NCBI RefSeq assembly: GCF_018882325.1
Contig: NZ_JACVOQ010000001.1
Coordinates: 347,211-411,210, forward strand
DNA: 64,000 nucleotides
Source of the DNA: Polynucleobacter sp. 78F-HAINBA
Lineage (GTDB): Bacteria; Pseudomonadota; Gammaproteobacteria; Burkholderiales; Burkholderiaceae
Direction: 5' to 3'
The position numbers and the translations under genes are program-made. Each line of letters begins with the position of its first letter. Position 1 is the first letter of the stretch. The notes below the pieces were generated by a model that saw only the letters and a list, made by a program, of their open reading frames with translations, did not search any database and was not told the DNA's origin. Of the stretch, positions 1-8,577 are shown one piece after another.

Positions 1-349
1 CATATTTCTCACCATCAAACACATAGTCAGTGGAGTAATGCAAGAAGGTCGCATTGTGATCAGCAGCATATTGAGCCATGATTTCTGGAGCTTTTGCATT
101 GATAGCAAAAGCTAAATCGAATTCTGTCTCCGCCCTATCGACTGCCGTATATGCTGAAGCATTAATAATCAATTGTGGCTGAAATTGATTCAGCAGCTGA
201 GTAAGCGCTTCCTCATTAGCAAGATCACATTCGGAGCGTCCAGCATACTGAACAACAGGCTTAGCAAGTAATGTTGAGGTGCGTACGCCCAACTCTTCTT
301 GGAAGGCTTTTCCAAATTGGCCATCCTTGCCAAATACGAGGATCTTCAT
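1..349 (-). CDS. rfbD: dTDP-4-dehydrorhamnose reductase, 3' end cut off by the window
   Basis: This is the last enzyme of dTDP-L-rhamnose synthesis; it reduces dTDP-4-keto-L-rhamnose with NAD(P)H to supply rhamnose for surface polysaccharide. The protein begins MKILVFGKDGQFGKAF, a Rossmann nucleotide-binding loop (GxxGxxG), and about 100 residues on it reads STDYVFDG, a signature of the RfbD/RmlD reductases. The ATG at 347-349 lies 7 bases after the rfbB stop, so the two are co-transcribed. Only the first 116 or so codons are present; the rest lies left of the window. The assignment is firm from motif and context. Confidence 0.9.
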   Translation of the reverse strand, partial: MKILVFGKDGQFGKAFQEELGVRTSTLLAKPVVQYAGRSECDLANEEALTQLLNQFQPQLIINASAYTAVDRAETEFDLAFAINAKAPEIMAQYAADHNATFLHYSTDYVFDGEKY

Positions 350-356
350 TTGCTCT

Positions 357-1418
357 TTAGTTGTACTGCTTAGAAAGCCAGTCACGGTAAGAGCCACTGA
401 CTACACCCTCAATCCAAACGGGGTTATCTAAATACCATTGCACCGTTTTACGAATGCCCGTGTCAAAGGTCTCTGCCGGCCGCCAGCCAAGCTCACGCTC
501 TATCTTGCCAGCATCAATTGCATAACGACGATCATGCCCAGGACGATCTTTAACGTAAGTAATTTGATCTATGTATGACTTGCCATCGATACGAGGTTTT
601 AGCTCATCCAAAATTATGCAGATAGTTTTAACTACCTCAATATTAGCCTTTTCATTCCAGCCACCAATGTTGTAAGTCTCGCCCAACTTGCCTTTGGCCA
701 ATACTTCACGAATCGCAGAGCAGTGATCGCCAACATAGAGCCAATCACGAATCTGCTGACCATCACCATAAATTGGCAATGGTTTTCCATTAAGTGCATT
801 GAGAATCACCAATGGAATTAATTTCTCCGGGAAGTGATATGGGCCGTAGTTATTCGAGCAATTGGTCGTCACTACTGGGAAGCCATAAGTATGAAACCAC
901 GCACGGACCAAATGGTCAGAAGCAGCCTTAGAGGCGGAGTATGGGCTATTAGGCTCATAGGAATTGGTTTCTGTAAATGCGGGATCAGTAGCAGATAAGG
1001 AGCCATAAACTTCATCAGTGGACACATGATGAAAGCGGAAGGCATTCTTGGAGGATGCAGATAAACCACTCCAATACTCACGAGCACATTCAAGGAGATT
1101 GAAAGTGCCAACAATATTGGTTGTCACAAATTCAGCAGGCCCGTGAATTGAGCGATCAACATGGCTCTCGGCAGCAAAATTAATGATAGCGCGGGGTTGG
1201 TACTCTTTTAATAACCTAGTAACCAACACTTGATCGCCAATATCACCATGGACAAAGATATGACGCAAATCATCTTTCAAAGATGCAAGGGTAGCTAAAT
1301 TACCCGCATAGGTCAGCTTATCTAGATTAATAATACCCTCATTGCCTGGCACTTTTAGCCAATCTAAGACGAAATTGCCCCCAATAAAGCCAGCGCCACC
1401 GGTTACTAAAATCATCAT
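357..1418 (-). CDS. rfbB: dTDP-glucose 4,6-dehydratase
   Basis: Converts dTDP-glucose to dTDP-4-keto-6-deoxyglucose, the second step of dTDP-rhamnose synthesis, in the cytoplasm. It is an extended short-chain dehydrogenase. The NAD-binding GGAGFIGG lies at residues 7-14, the catalytic TDE of STDEVYGS at about 134-136, and YSASK at 160-164. The length of 353 residues is normal for RmlB. Two ATG codons stand in tandem at 1418 and 1415, so the start is uncertain by one codon. It is followed directly by rfbD, and rfbA/rfbC are presumably to the left. It diverges from the O-antigen ligase gene across about 105 bases. Confidence 0.96.
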   Translation of the reverse strand: MMILVTGGAGFIGGNFVLDWLKVPGNEGIINLDKLTYAGNLATLASLKDDLRHIFVHGDIGDQVLVTRLLKEYQPRAIINFAAESHVDRSIHGPAEFVTTNIVGTFNLLECAREYWSGLSASSKNAFRFHHVSTDEVYGSLSATDPAFTETNSYEPNSPYSASKAASDHLVRAWFHTYGFPVVTTNCSNNYGPYHFPEKLIPLVILNALNGKPLPIYGDGQQIRDWLYVGDHCSAIREVLAKGKLGETYNIGGWNEKANIEVVKTICIILDELKPRIDGKSYIDQITYVKDRPGHDRRYAIDAGKIERELGWRPAETFDTGIRKTVQWYLDNPVWIEGVVSGSYRDWLSKQYN

Positions 1419-1523
1419 AATTTTCTCTAAGGATGAGATTTTATATATTAATAGATTTTACCCTCGACATCTTCACAATAAGGGTCTAAGTCAAATTCTG
1501 AGCAATAATCATGGGCATATTGT

Positions 1524-2930
1524 GTGGATAAGCAGAAAATGAACTTAAATTTACAACGATTTCAAAAAATTACAGCGCTTCTTCTGCTTCTTATCCTTAT
1601 TCCACTTTGGAATACCCCACACACGATTGCCGGAAGATATTTCTGCGAAGGATTTCTATTAATTCTAGTTTTTACATATAAATCTGATTGGAAGACTTTT
1701 TTCCTAGCAAACAAAGCTCTAGCCTTTTTCTTCGTTTATTTATTTATACAGCTCATATTTTTTTCTAAGAATTATGAGATCGCTTTCAATAACTTTCGCG
1801 CTGAGTGGATGCACTTTATTCTGTTTTCAATCATTGGCGCAGGCGTAGGGCAACTTCTAGAGAAATGGGGCTCCACCAAGATCCTTCTCTTTCTTGGCAT
1901 TGCGTTTTCTATACCCCTTTACACTCATCTGATACTGTCATCTATTAAAGGCGTCCAGATTAACTCAATACCTTGGGGTTATTGGGGGATAAATGAGATA
2001 CATGGGGACTTAGGATACACAGCTCTGCAAGCCTCGATATTTTTATTTACCTATTTGCTATATCAAACGAAATCTAGATTTTTGAAGTTGGTAACAATCA
2101 TTCTTCTTGCCGCATGTATATTTTCACCCCTGTTGGCATCTAGCCGAGGGGGAACAGGATTCGTCCTCATTGGAATTCTCTTTATATCCCTCGCCTACTT
2201 CTTTATAGGAGAGGGATATAAAGTCAGCCTGAGAAATAAGCTTATAGGGGCTATATCAGTTTTTATTCTGATTGCAGCCACCTACCAAATTGGACTAATA
2301 AATGATCCAAATAGATGGGGCGGGATTATCTCCAGAGTTTCCCTTGGATTTGAGGGTGATCCAAACAAACTCTATTGCGAAGGTATAGGCACCCTAGAAT
2401 CAACCCTCAAATCCAAAGGAGTGGCAATTACTCCCGAAATTCAAAAAGGCTTAAGTAGCATTGTGGATGGAGATGGTGCTCGGATAATGGCTGCGCGATC
2501 TGGCGCTTCTCTAACAATTCAAAACCCAATGGGTATAGACCAATCAAGACAGTCTTATCAACAGGCTATTACAAAATCATGTAATATTGCCCCCGCTATA
2601 TACATTTCACATACACATAATGCCTGGATAGATACCGCGCTCGCAATTGGAATCCCAGGTTCTGCATTACTTTTATTGGTACTCTTAACTTATCTGAGTA
2701 AAGGATGGGGCGCACTCATATCGAACATGCCATCCGTCACTCCATTCGGCATGGCGCTCTTCGCCAGCTCCTTTTTATGGATCTTAAGGGGCCTTCTTGA
2801 TTCGACACAGAGAGATCAGATGTTAGAAATGCAGGCTTTTGTGTTGGCTCTTTTACTGGGAATAATTATTGCCAAAGGTCTCAAATACAAGGAGAATAAA
2901 AGAACTAATGTTTATAAAACAATAGCTTAA
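1524..2930 (+). CDS. O-antigen ligase/polymerase family membrane protein (Wzy_C)
   Basis: Probable polytopic inner-membrane protein of the O-antigen ligase (WaaL)/Wzy family, which attaches or polymerises O-antigen or similar glycans on the periplasmic face. About ten hydrophobic segments are visible. Family features are SSRGGTG near residue 208 and HTHNAWIDTALAIGIPG near residues 360-376, matching the conserved histidine loop of Wzy_C proteins. Ligase cannot be told from polymerase or glycoprotein glycosylase by sequence alone. The longest start is GTG at 1524; ATG at 1539 is an alternative, and neither has a strong Shine-Dalgarno. The gene looks AT-rich compared with the housekeeping genes, in keeping with a variable surface locus. 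Its 3' end overlaps the convergent gene by 26 bases. Confidence 0.85.
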   Translation: MDKQKMNLNLQRFQKITALLLLLILIPLWNTPHTIAGRYFCEGFLLILVFTYKSDWKTFFLANKALAFFFVYLFIQLIFFSKNYEIAFNNFRAEWMHFILFSIIGAGVGQLLEKWGSTKILLFLGIAFSIPLYTHLILSSIKGVQINSIPWGYWGINEIHGDLGYTALQASIFLFTYLLYQTKSRFLKLVTIILLAACIFSPLLASSRGGTGFVLIGILFISLAYFFIGEGYKVSLRNKLIGAISVFILIAATYQIGLINDPNRWGGIISRVSLGFEGDPNKLYCEGIGTLESTLKSKGVAITPEIQKGLSSIVDGDGARIMAARSGASLTIQNPMGIDQSRQSYQQAITKSCNIAPAIYISHTHNAWIDTALAIGIPGSALLLLVLLTYLSKGWGALISNMPSVTPFGMALFASSFLWILRGLLDSTQRDQMLEMQAFVLALLLGIIIAKGLKYKENKRTNVYKTIA

Positions 2931-3660
2931 ATTCTGAATTTTGAGAAACAAGCCAAGCCCGAAATCTCTCTTTCAGACGCCTAACCCTAGAGTCTTTGTA
3001 ATACTTTCCAGACCCGCCTCCCATCCCACAAACGACTGGAGGAATTTCAAAGAGAAAACGGCTCAACTTTTCTCGTGTCACCATCTCAAGAAACCTTTCC
3101 TCTATACCAATGCCTGATGGCCCTCCAATACCAATGTGGGCTTTTGATAAATGATTGACATAGAAGTCTTTATCAATCATATAAAACCTTGTATCGACAT
3201 ACTCCAGTTGACTTTTTTTAAAAGAAAAAACATTTGAAAAAAAAGCTTGGCATACGAAATGTCCATTCCAAGATTGAATACATTCTAAAAAATTATCAAC
3301 CCAAAGTTTAGCCGTGCATTTTACAAACCACTGCGATTGTAGCAGAGTTTTTGAATGCTCTAAGGCGTAACGGATAATTTCCCCCTCTCCATACCCCTTT
3401 CCATGCAAACGAATCAGATCTGGGTCATTACTAAAAGAGATGCATTCAATGTTCGCGCCTGGAAAACGCTCCAACACCAAGAGAGAAAAATCAAAGCCAG
3501 ACCCGTCACACAACACATATTTATTTTGTGGAGAGATATCCAACCACTTTTGAATTGACTCTAAAGTGTGGAATACCCTTAATTTCTCATCCTTCAGCTG
3601 AACGGATTGATCCATTGCAGTAACACTTGAAGTTAGAAGGATTGGTGGCAATTTATCCAT
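2905..3660 (-). CDS. Unrecognised protein of polysaccharide locus, possibly glycosyltransferase-like
   Basis: I do not recognise this family. The open frame extends upstream to 3756, but ATG at 3658-3660 (protein MDKLPPILLTSS) sits just after the stop of the neighbouring gene, so I choose it; this gives 251 residues. No signal peptide or clear membrane segment is seen. Distinctive stretches are YVLCDGSGFD, HGKGYGEGEIIRYALEHS and WFVKCTAKLWVDNF. The arrangement of an acidic loop near the middle and a later K-x-T loop is loosely like nucleotide-sugar transferases, but that is only inference. It lies directly downstream of a DUF6492-like gene and is probably co-transcribed with it, which suggests a role in glycan assembly. 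Base composition is AT-rich. Confidence 0.7.
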   Translation of the reverse strand: MDKLPPILLTSSVTAMDQSVQLKDEKLRVFHTLESIQKWLDISPQNKYVLCDGSGFDFSLLVLERFPGANIECISFSNDPDLIRLHGKGYGEGEIIRYALEHSKTLLQSQWFVKCTAKLWVDNFLECIQSWNGHFVCQAFFSNVFSFKKSQLEYVDTRFYMIDKDFYVNHLSKAHIGIGGPSGIGIEERFLEMVTREKLSRFLFEIPPVVCGMGGGSGKYYKDSRVRRLKERFRAWLVSQNSEFKLLFYKH

Positions 3661-3664
3661 AAAT

Positions 3665-4564
3665 CTATAGGTAACTCTGTAGAAATCTACCAAAACGCTT
3701 GATTCTTCGCAATAGGCGAGAAGGAAGTGATTTGTTTGGGGCGCCAAGATGCCCATCCATATCCCACGCAGACTGATATATCACTCCGAAATAGTGCTTC
3801 GCCAATTTAGCTTCGGTTTCACCTAAACGCTTCATCAAGAAATACTGCCAGTCATAGTGATATGTTCTAAATAGGGGTTCAATTGCAATCAGGGGAATGG
3901 CGCAATATTTCATGAGCGCCTCACCATAGATTAATGACTCTGGATGCTCTGGTGTAATGAGATCCCAAATACTAATACTTTTGGGCTGTAAGTATTCTTG
4001 ATCTAAAGATTGCCAAACTTTTGCCGACCAGTTAAATGGAGCTGGTGCGCAATAAAAATGAGGGCCAACTCGATTAAACAATTTCTGAACACGCTCAGCC
4101 TCTACTCTGAGGTCATGCTCCACTTTGTGGTGACCACGATTAGTGGCAAGCTGAAATAGCTCTTTATTCTGATGCAAAACTGTATAAGGTACATTAGCAT
4201 CTGTCACAAAATCAGATTGCTTGAAGTCGCGAACAAATTTGCTATCTGAATCCAAGCAAAGGTAGTTTTCAGCTAAACCCAAACGCCAAAATTCTGCTTT
4301 GACAATTTGCTGAGAAAGCCCTCCAGGCATTTCACGATATTTAACTAAATCAGCACGGGGATTAGTGGCAACGATTTCTTCATCTGCCACCCAATCGTAA
4401 TCAACTTTACCGATTACTTCTTCCAATAATGCCTTCTCGGAAGCTGGTGTAGAGATATAAAAAGGAATGTGATCAACGTTGTGTCGCTTGACCGACTCTA
4501 AGAGCCTCTTCAGGCGCAAGAAATCCCGTGAGTAGGATTTGCAATAAAGAACAAAGTTGTTCAA
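3665..4564 (-). CDS. DUF6492-like putative glycosyltransferase
   Basis: A cytosolic protein of 299 residues with no membrane segments. Residues around 100-112 read YLCLDSDSKFVRDF. This is a D-x-D type motif placed as in GT-A fold glycosyltransferases and resembles the DUF6492 family found in polysaccharide clusters. Other conserved-looking parts are WDLITPEHPESLIYGEAL and TYHYDWQYF. The first codon is TTG (4562-4564), supported by AGGA a few bases upstream; no ATG gives a comparable start. The gene lies between a GT4-type transferase and an unknown gene on the same strand, consistent with transferring a sugar to a glycan repeat unit. Substrate is unknown. Confidence 0.72.
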   Translation of the reverse strand: MNNFVLYCKSYSRDFLRLKRLLESVKRHNVDHIPFYISTPASEKALLEEVIGKVDYDWVADEEIVATNPRADLVKYREMPGGLSQQIVKAEFWRLGLAENYLCLDSDSKFVRDFKQSDFVTDANVPYTVLHQNKELFQLATNRGHHKVEHDLRVEAERVQKLFNRVGPHFYCAPAPFNWSAKVWQSLDQEYLQPKSISIWDLITPEHPESLIYGEALMKYCAIPLIAIEPLFRTYHYDWQYFLMKRLGETEAKLAKHYFGVIYQSAWDMDGHLGAPNKSLPSRLLRRIKRFGRFLQSYL

Positions 4565-4589
4565 ATGGATTCCTGTTCTTTATTTTTGT

Positions 4590-5957
4590 TTATTTAGATC
4601 TGTTTTGCACTTGAGTCAAAATCGTAGAAACTGCCTGGTCTACCCCAATGGGCTTCCAAACCGGTTGAATCAACTGCCGATTACTCCAATCTATCCAGAT
4701 TTTTTCCAAAGCCATCTCGATCTCGGTGGCCTCGCTCTGCGGACTAAGATAGGCCCCTCTATATAGCAACATTTGATCTAACTGTGGGTTGCGATGGGTA
4801 ATTCCCCAGATTGGTCGAGCCGTCCACAGGTAATCGTAGAACTTAGATGGGATATATTCAGCACACCACTCATCGTTACCATGCAGCAAGATTAAAACAT
4901 CAGCAGCTTGCATTTTTTCAGCCACCTGCTCACGACCAGATTTGCCAGTCACAGGATCTTTTTCCAAACGACCATGTGCCAGTAAAACATCTTCAAAACC
5001 CAATTGCTTTATTGCATCGATCGATAATGAATCCAATGGCGCGCCATAAGCATGCACTCGAATCTGATCTCGGGCTTCTGGATATTTTTTTAACAAAGGC
5101 ACCAAGGCCTTAAGAATGGTAGAAAGTGAGCGGTCATTTGCCAAGGAGCCAAAATGACATAAGTTAAGTTGTTCTGTGTAACGGTGTGATTGATTAGCAT
5201 CTAGACTTCCAGGGGGCTCAGCACCTGGGGTCACTACAAAACCATGCGCATTATTAAGGGTGTTCAGATTTGGGTTACGCACCTTGGCGTAATGCAAAGC
5301 CCCATCGGTAAACCACCAGACTTTGTCAGAAAACCGAGTGAGTTGACTTTCTAAATAGTGACGAAAGCGGGCATCCCGGTTTTTAGGCTTTTCAAAACCC
5401 TGATCCTCTGGATTCTTACGGATTACCAAAGGATCATGAACCTCAGAAATCAACTCAATGCCCGTCACCTTCTTTAACCAAACTCCAGTGAGGTGGGCGG
5501 ACCATGCGCTGCCTACTGAAAAAACAACATCTACTTTACCAGCACGTATTAAGCGCCATCCATGAAAGAAGGCGGGCAGCGCCCAAGACCACTGACTTGA
5601 GTAACCAAGCAATAACTTCTCAACTGCAATTAAGGGTGAAAGTAATAACGACACTGTTCTAGTCATTAATTTATAAATCAAGCCGCGACCATACTTATTG
5701 GCAACCCAGTGACGAAAGTCAAAACGAAATCCTGATGGACCCCAAGCAATGAATTGGTAATGTGGGAAACGCCGGTCTTTTATTCCGGTAATTGCACTAA
5801 ATACAATGGGCTCGACACCAGCCTCCAAAAGATATGGAATTTTGTCGGTAATAGTCAAACTTGCAGCACGCCCATCCATATTAAATGCATGGGTCAAGAT
5901 CAGCCAACGCTTCTTGTCGATCACTGCTGGCAACTGTATGGCGCTTTGAGTGCTCAA
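4590..5957 (-). CDS. GT4-type (GT-B fold) glycosyltransferase
   Basis: A 455-residue protein resembling GT-B fold, family 4 glycosyltransferases. The N-terminal half begins with WLILTHAFNMDGRAASL and has a glycine-poor acceptor domain. The C-terminal half has AYGAPLDSLSIDAIKQLGFEDVLLAHGRL and then LILLHGNDEWCAEYIPSKFYDYL, which fits the sugar-nucleotide binding region (E-x-x-P-S-K-F-Y-D-Y). The start is a TTG at 5955-5957, 18 bases after the pyrB stop, with only a poor Shine-Dalgarno; an internal ATG at residue 28 would cut into the first strand of the fold, so TTG is preferred. It may ride on the pyrimidine operon transcript. Donor and acceptor sugars are unknown. Confidence 0.82.
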   Translation of the reverse strand: MSTQSAIQLPAVIDKKRWLILTHAFNMDGRAASLTITDKIPYLLEAGVEPIVFSAITGIKDRRFPHYQFIAWGPSGFRFDFRHWVANKYGRGLIYKLMTRTVSLLLSPLIAVEKLLLGYSSQWSWALPAFFHGWRLIRAGKVDVVFSVGSAWSAHLTGVWLKKVTGIELISEVHDPLVIRKNPEDQGFEKPKNRDARFRHYLESQLTRFSDKVWWFTDGALHYAKVRNPNLNTLNNAHGFVVTPGAEPPGSLDANQSHRYTEQLNLCHFGSLANDRSLSTILKALVPLLKKYPEARDQIRVHAYGAPLDSLSIDAIKQLGFEDVLLAHGRLEKDPVTGKSGREQVAEKMQAADVLILLHGNDEWCAEYIPSKFYDYLWTARPIWGITHRNPQLDQMLLYRGAYLSPQSEATEIEMALEKIWIDWSNRQLIQPVWKPIGVDQAVSTILTQVQNRSK

Positions 5958-5975
5958 GTGCTATGTCCGATCTGA

Positions 5976-6956
5976 CTAGTTACCAGCAACGATAGACATC
6001 ACTGCCATACGCACTGCAATACCAAAGGTGACTTGATTGAGGATGACTGACTGCGGACCATCTGCTACAGCGGAATCAATCTCCACACCACGATTCATAG
6101 GGCCTGGGTGCATCACAATGGCATCGGGCTTAGCCAGAGCTAAACGTGCTGAAGTTAAGCCATATTGCTTGAAGAACGCATCACCCTCTGGGACCTGACC
6201 AGCTTCCATACGCTCTTTCTGGATACGCAAGGTCATGACTACATCAACACCCTTAAGGCCTTCTTCCATGCTGTGAAAGACTTTCACTCCCAGCATATCT
6301 AAATCACTTGGCAAAAGACTCTCAGGACCAATCGCACGAATATCTGTACAACCCAAGGTTCTCAAAGCACAGATATTGGATTTGGCAACTCGGCTATGCA
6401 CAATATCGCCCACGATAGCGACCTTTAAGCCACTAAAGTCCCTCTTGAAATGGCGCATCGTATACATATCCAATAAACCTTGAGTTGGATGCTGATGGCT
6501 ACCATCACCTGCGTTCACAACGTGCACATGAGATGGCACATGCTGCGCAATTTCAATCGGAGCCCTGGAGGTGCTATGGCGCACTACAAAAATATCTGCT
6601 TGCATTGCCACTAAGTTATCAATCGTATCCAACAAGCTTTCGCCTTTAGCAGTTGAGGATGTGGAGATATCTAAATTAATGACATCTGCTGATAAGCGTT
6701 TAGCGGCGATTTCAAAAGTAGTGCGAGTACGAGTGGAATTTTCGAAGAACAGATTAAAGACGCTCTTGCCCCGCAATAGTGGCACTTTTTTTACTTCTCT
6801 AGCAAGATCAGTAACGCTCACAAACTGCTGGGCGGTATCAAGGATATGGAGGATTTGCTCCTTTGGTAAACCTTCTAAAGTCAACAAATGAGTTAACTCA
6901 CCAGCGGCATTGAATTGATTTACTGAAGTAATCACTGAATTATTAATGCCGCTCAT
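5976..6956 (-). CDS. pyrB: Aspartate carbamoyltransferase catalytic subunit
   Basis: Joins carbamoyl phosphate and aspartate to form N-carbamoyl-aspartate, the second step of pyrimidine synthesis. The carbamoyl-phosphate loop STRTRTTFE is at residues 74-82, a STAKGES loop follows near 101-107, and [11 protein letters not shown] and [10 protein letters not shown] are also present. The length of 326 residues fits the class. The ATG overlaps the pyrR stop by four bases (ATGA), showing a translationally coupled operon yqgE-ruvX-pyrR-pyrB. No regulatory chain gene (pyrI) and no pyrC follow; a glycosyltransferase gene begins 18 bases later. Confidence 0.97.
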   Translation of the reverse strand: MSGINNSVITSVNQFNAAGELTHLLTLEGLPKEQILHILDTAQQFVSVTDLAREVKKVPLLRGKSVFNLFFENSTRTRTTFEIAAKRLSADVINLDISTSSTAKGESLLDTIDNLVAMQADIFVVRHSTSRAPIEIAQHVPSHVHVVNAGDGSHQHPTQGLLDMYTMRHFKRDFSGLKVAIVGDIVHSRVAKSNICALRTLGCTDIRAIGPESLLPSDLDMLGVKVFHSMEEGLKGVDVVMTLRIQKERMEAGQVPEGDAFFKQYGLTSARLALAKPDAIVMHPGPMNRGVEIDSAVADGPQSVILNQVTFGIAVRMAVMSIVAGN

Positions 6957-7459
6957 TCTGCACGCTCCTCTAATTGGAAGCTGAACTTACCAGCATCATT
7001 TTTTTCTAGAACTAAAATTTGATTTTCAGGAACGCTCACTTGCTCTCCCACAAAGTCAGCTGAAATTGGTAATTCACGATTCTCACGATCCGCCAAAACC
7101 ATCAACTCCACTTGCGCAGGTCTACCAAAATCAAACAACTCATTGAGTGCTGCTCGAACCGTGCGGCCAGTGAGCAAAACATCATCAATCAAAATCACAT
7201 TTGCGCCATTGACCTCAAAAGGAAGATGGGTGGACATTGTGCTGGCAGTACGGAGCGCTGTCATGCCCTTCTCGGCATAGTCATCTCGATGAAACGCTAC
7301 ATTGATTACGCCAAAGTGAGGCAAATTGAGGTCAGCGGCTAAACGTTCTGCAATCCAAGCTCCGCCCATTGCAAGACCAGCCAACTCAAATAAATCACCA
7401 GCCTTTATGCGCTGACTCAAGGTCTCTAATAATTTCAGATAGGACTGCTCTGCATTCAT
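6953..7459 (-). CDS. pyrR: PyrR-type uracil phosphoribosyltransferase / pyrimidine operon regulator
   Basis: Phosphoribosyltransferase-fold protein; PyrR members carry uracil phosphoribosyltransferase activity, and in Gram-positives attenuate pyr mRNA. The PRPP-binding loop [18 protein letters not shown] is at about residues 88-105. The longest frame starts at a TTG at 7483, but ATG at 7459, one base beyond the ruvX stop, gives [14 protein letters not shown] and 168 residues and is the better start. I see no attenuator hairpin in the leader of this operon, so RNA-based regulation here is doubtful and the enzyme role is more likely. Confidence 0.92.
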   Translation of the reverse strand: MNAEQSYLKLLETLSQRIKAGDLFELAGLAMGGAWIAERLAADLNLPHFGVINVAFHRDDYAEKGMTALRTASTMSTHLPFEVNGANVILIDDVLLTGRTVRAALNELFDFGRPAQVELMVLADRENRELPISADFVGEQVSVPENQILVLEKNDAGKFSFQLEERAE

Positions 7460-7460
7460 C

Positions 7461-7868
7461 TCAACTAATCCAATTCTTTTCAAGAAAATACTGCTCCAAA
7501 ATCAAGGCCGCAGACTCGGCATCCAAATTGTCTCGCATGTCTGGATCTCCCTCTAAAACAGCAGAGGTATAACGCTCATCAACCCAATCGACCGGCAACT
7601 GAAAGCGTCCGTGCAACTGGTTACCAAAGCGACGGGCCTTGGCACTCATTTCATGCTCAGTACCGTCAGGATGGCACGGCATTCCCACCACCAGCTGATT
7701 TGGCTGCCACTCTTTGATGAGGACCTGAATAGCTCTAAAACGCACATCCTCAGATGGCTCCGCAATCATCTTCAAAGGCTGACCGGCTTTAGTCAGAGTA
7801 TTGCCAACAGCAATACCAATGCGCCGTGTGCCATAGTCAAAAGCCATGATGGTGAGTTCCTTATCCAT
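7461..7868 (-). CDS. ruvX: Holliday junction resolvase-like RNase (YqgF/RuvX)
   Basis: An RNase H-fold nuclease of the YqgF family, implicated in 16S rRNA 5' processing and once proposed as a Holliday junction resolvase. The protein opens MDKELTIMAFDYGTRRIGIAVG, with the first catalytic aspartate in AFDYGTRR; VVGMPCHPDGTEHEMSAKARRF and VDERYTSA carry the other conserved acidic residues. The open frame extends to 7919, overlapping yqgE, but ATG at 7868 is preceded by GAGG eight bases upstream and gives 135 residues, the usual size. It lies between yqgE and pyrR, a conserved arrangement. Confidence 0.94.
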   Translation of the reverse strand: MDKELTIMAFDYGTRRIGIAVGNTLTKAGQPLKMIAEPSEDVRFRAIQVLIKEWQPNQLVVGMPCHPDGTEHEMSAKARRFGNQLHGRFQLPVDWVDERYTSAVLEGDPDMRDNLDAESAALILEQYFLEKNWIS

Positions 7869-7878
7869 CTTGGCACCC

Positions 7879-8544
7879 TCAGGCATGCCCTGCCTCACCC
7901 GATAAATGAGAGGGGTCAAATCCCAAAAGGCTCATCGTTCGTTCGTAACGCTGGCTAGAAGGCGTATTAAAAATAATTTCAATCATTTGTTGCTGGGACA
8001 GGGGCACGTTTATCCAACCATTAAGAGTAATCTCTTCTTCAAGCTGTCCAGCGCTCCAACCCGCATAACCCAAAGTCATTAAGAATTTACTGGGTCCAAA
8101 ACCGGCTGCCACCGCCTCAAGCACATCCTTAGATGTAGTCATGGTTAGACCGCCCGGAACCGCTAAGGAAGAGCTATAAGCCACCTCTGTAGTGGGCTCA
8201 TGCAAGACAAAGCCGCGCTCAATTTGCACTGGGCCGCCAAAATAGACCGGCTGATCCGATACCGGCTCAGCTTCCAGCTTGACCTCAATTTTTTCAAATA
8301 AGGCGCCCATATCAAGCTCGGTCGGGCGATTGATCACCAATCCCATGGCACCCCGCTCGGTATGCTCAAAAAGATAAATGACGGAACCCGCAAAATTGGG
8401 GTCAACCATGCCTGGCATGGCAATTAAGAATTGGTTTGCTAGATGATCAGCGGAATAAGCAATTGAGGACCCAATAGCAGAAGCTTGGGTAGTCTGGGCG
8501 GGCGTTGTAGCTTGACCCACAGGGGCTTTTTTAGCCATATTCAT
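7879..8544 (-). CDS. YqgE/AlgH family protein (DUF179)
   Basis: Member of the YqgE/AlgH family, of unresolved biochemical role; AlgH was linked to alginate regulation in Pseudomonas. After an alanine/threonine-rich N-terminal extension of about 30 residues, the conserved core begins LANQFLIAMPGMVDPNFAGSVIYLFEH, followed by GAMGLVINRPTELD and VYFGGPVQIERGFVLH, all family hallmarks. FLMTLGYAGWSAGQLEEEI lies in the C-terminal part. At 221 residues it is about 30 longer than the usual 185-190 because of the N-terminal extension. A start at the second ATG (8538) is possible. It heads the operon leading to ruvX, pyrR and pyrB. Confidence 0.92.
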   Translation of the reverse strand: MNMAKKAPVGQATTPAQTTQASAIGSSIAYSADHLANQFLIAMPGMVDPNFAGSVIYLFEHTERGAMGLVINRPTELDMGALFEKIEVKLEAEPVSDQPVYFGGPVQIERGFVLHEPTTEVAYSSSLAVPGGLTMTTSKDVLEAVAAGFGPSKFLMTLGYAGWSAGQLEEEITLNGWINVPLSQQQMIEIIFNTPSSQRYERTMSLLGFDPSHLSGEAGHA

Positions 8545-8577
8545 GTGGGTTTATTTTACCGAATTCCCCCGCCTGAG

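Noticed and set aside
7461..7483. Use of the long pyrR start at 7483
   Set aside because: It is a TTG overlapping ruvX; the ATG at 7459 directly behind the ruvX stop is better.
6953..8544. PyrR attenuation leader in the pyr operon
   Set aside because: No alternative terminator/antiterminator pair was found before pyrR or pyrB; the genes are coupled with almost no gaps.
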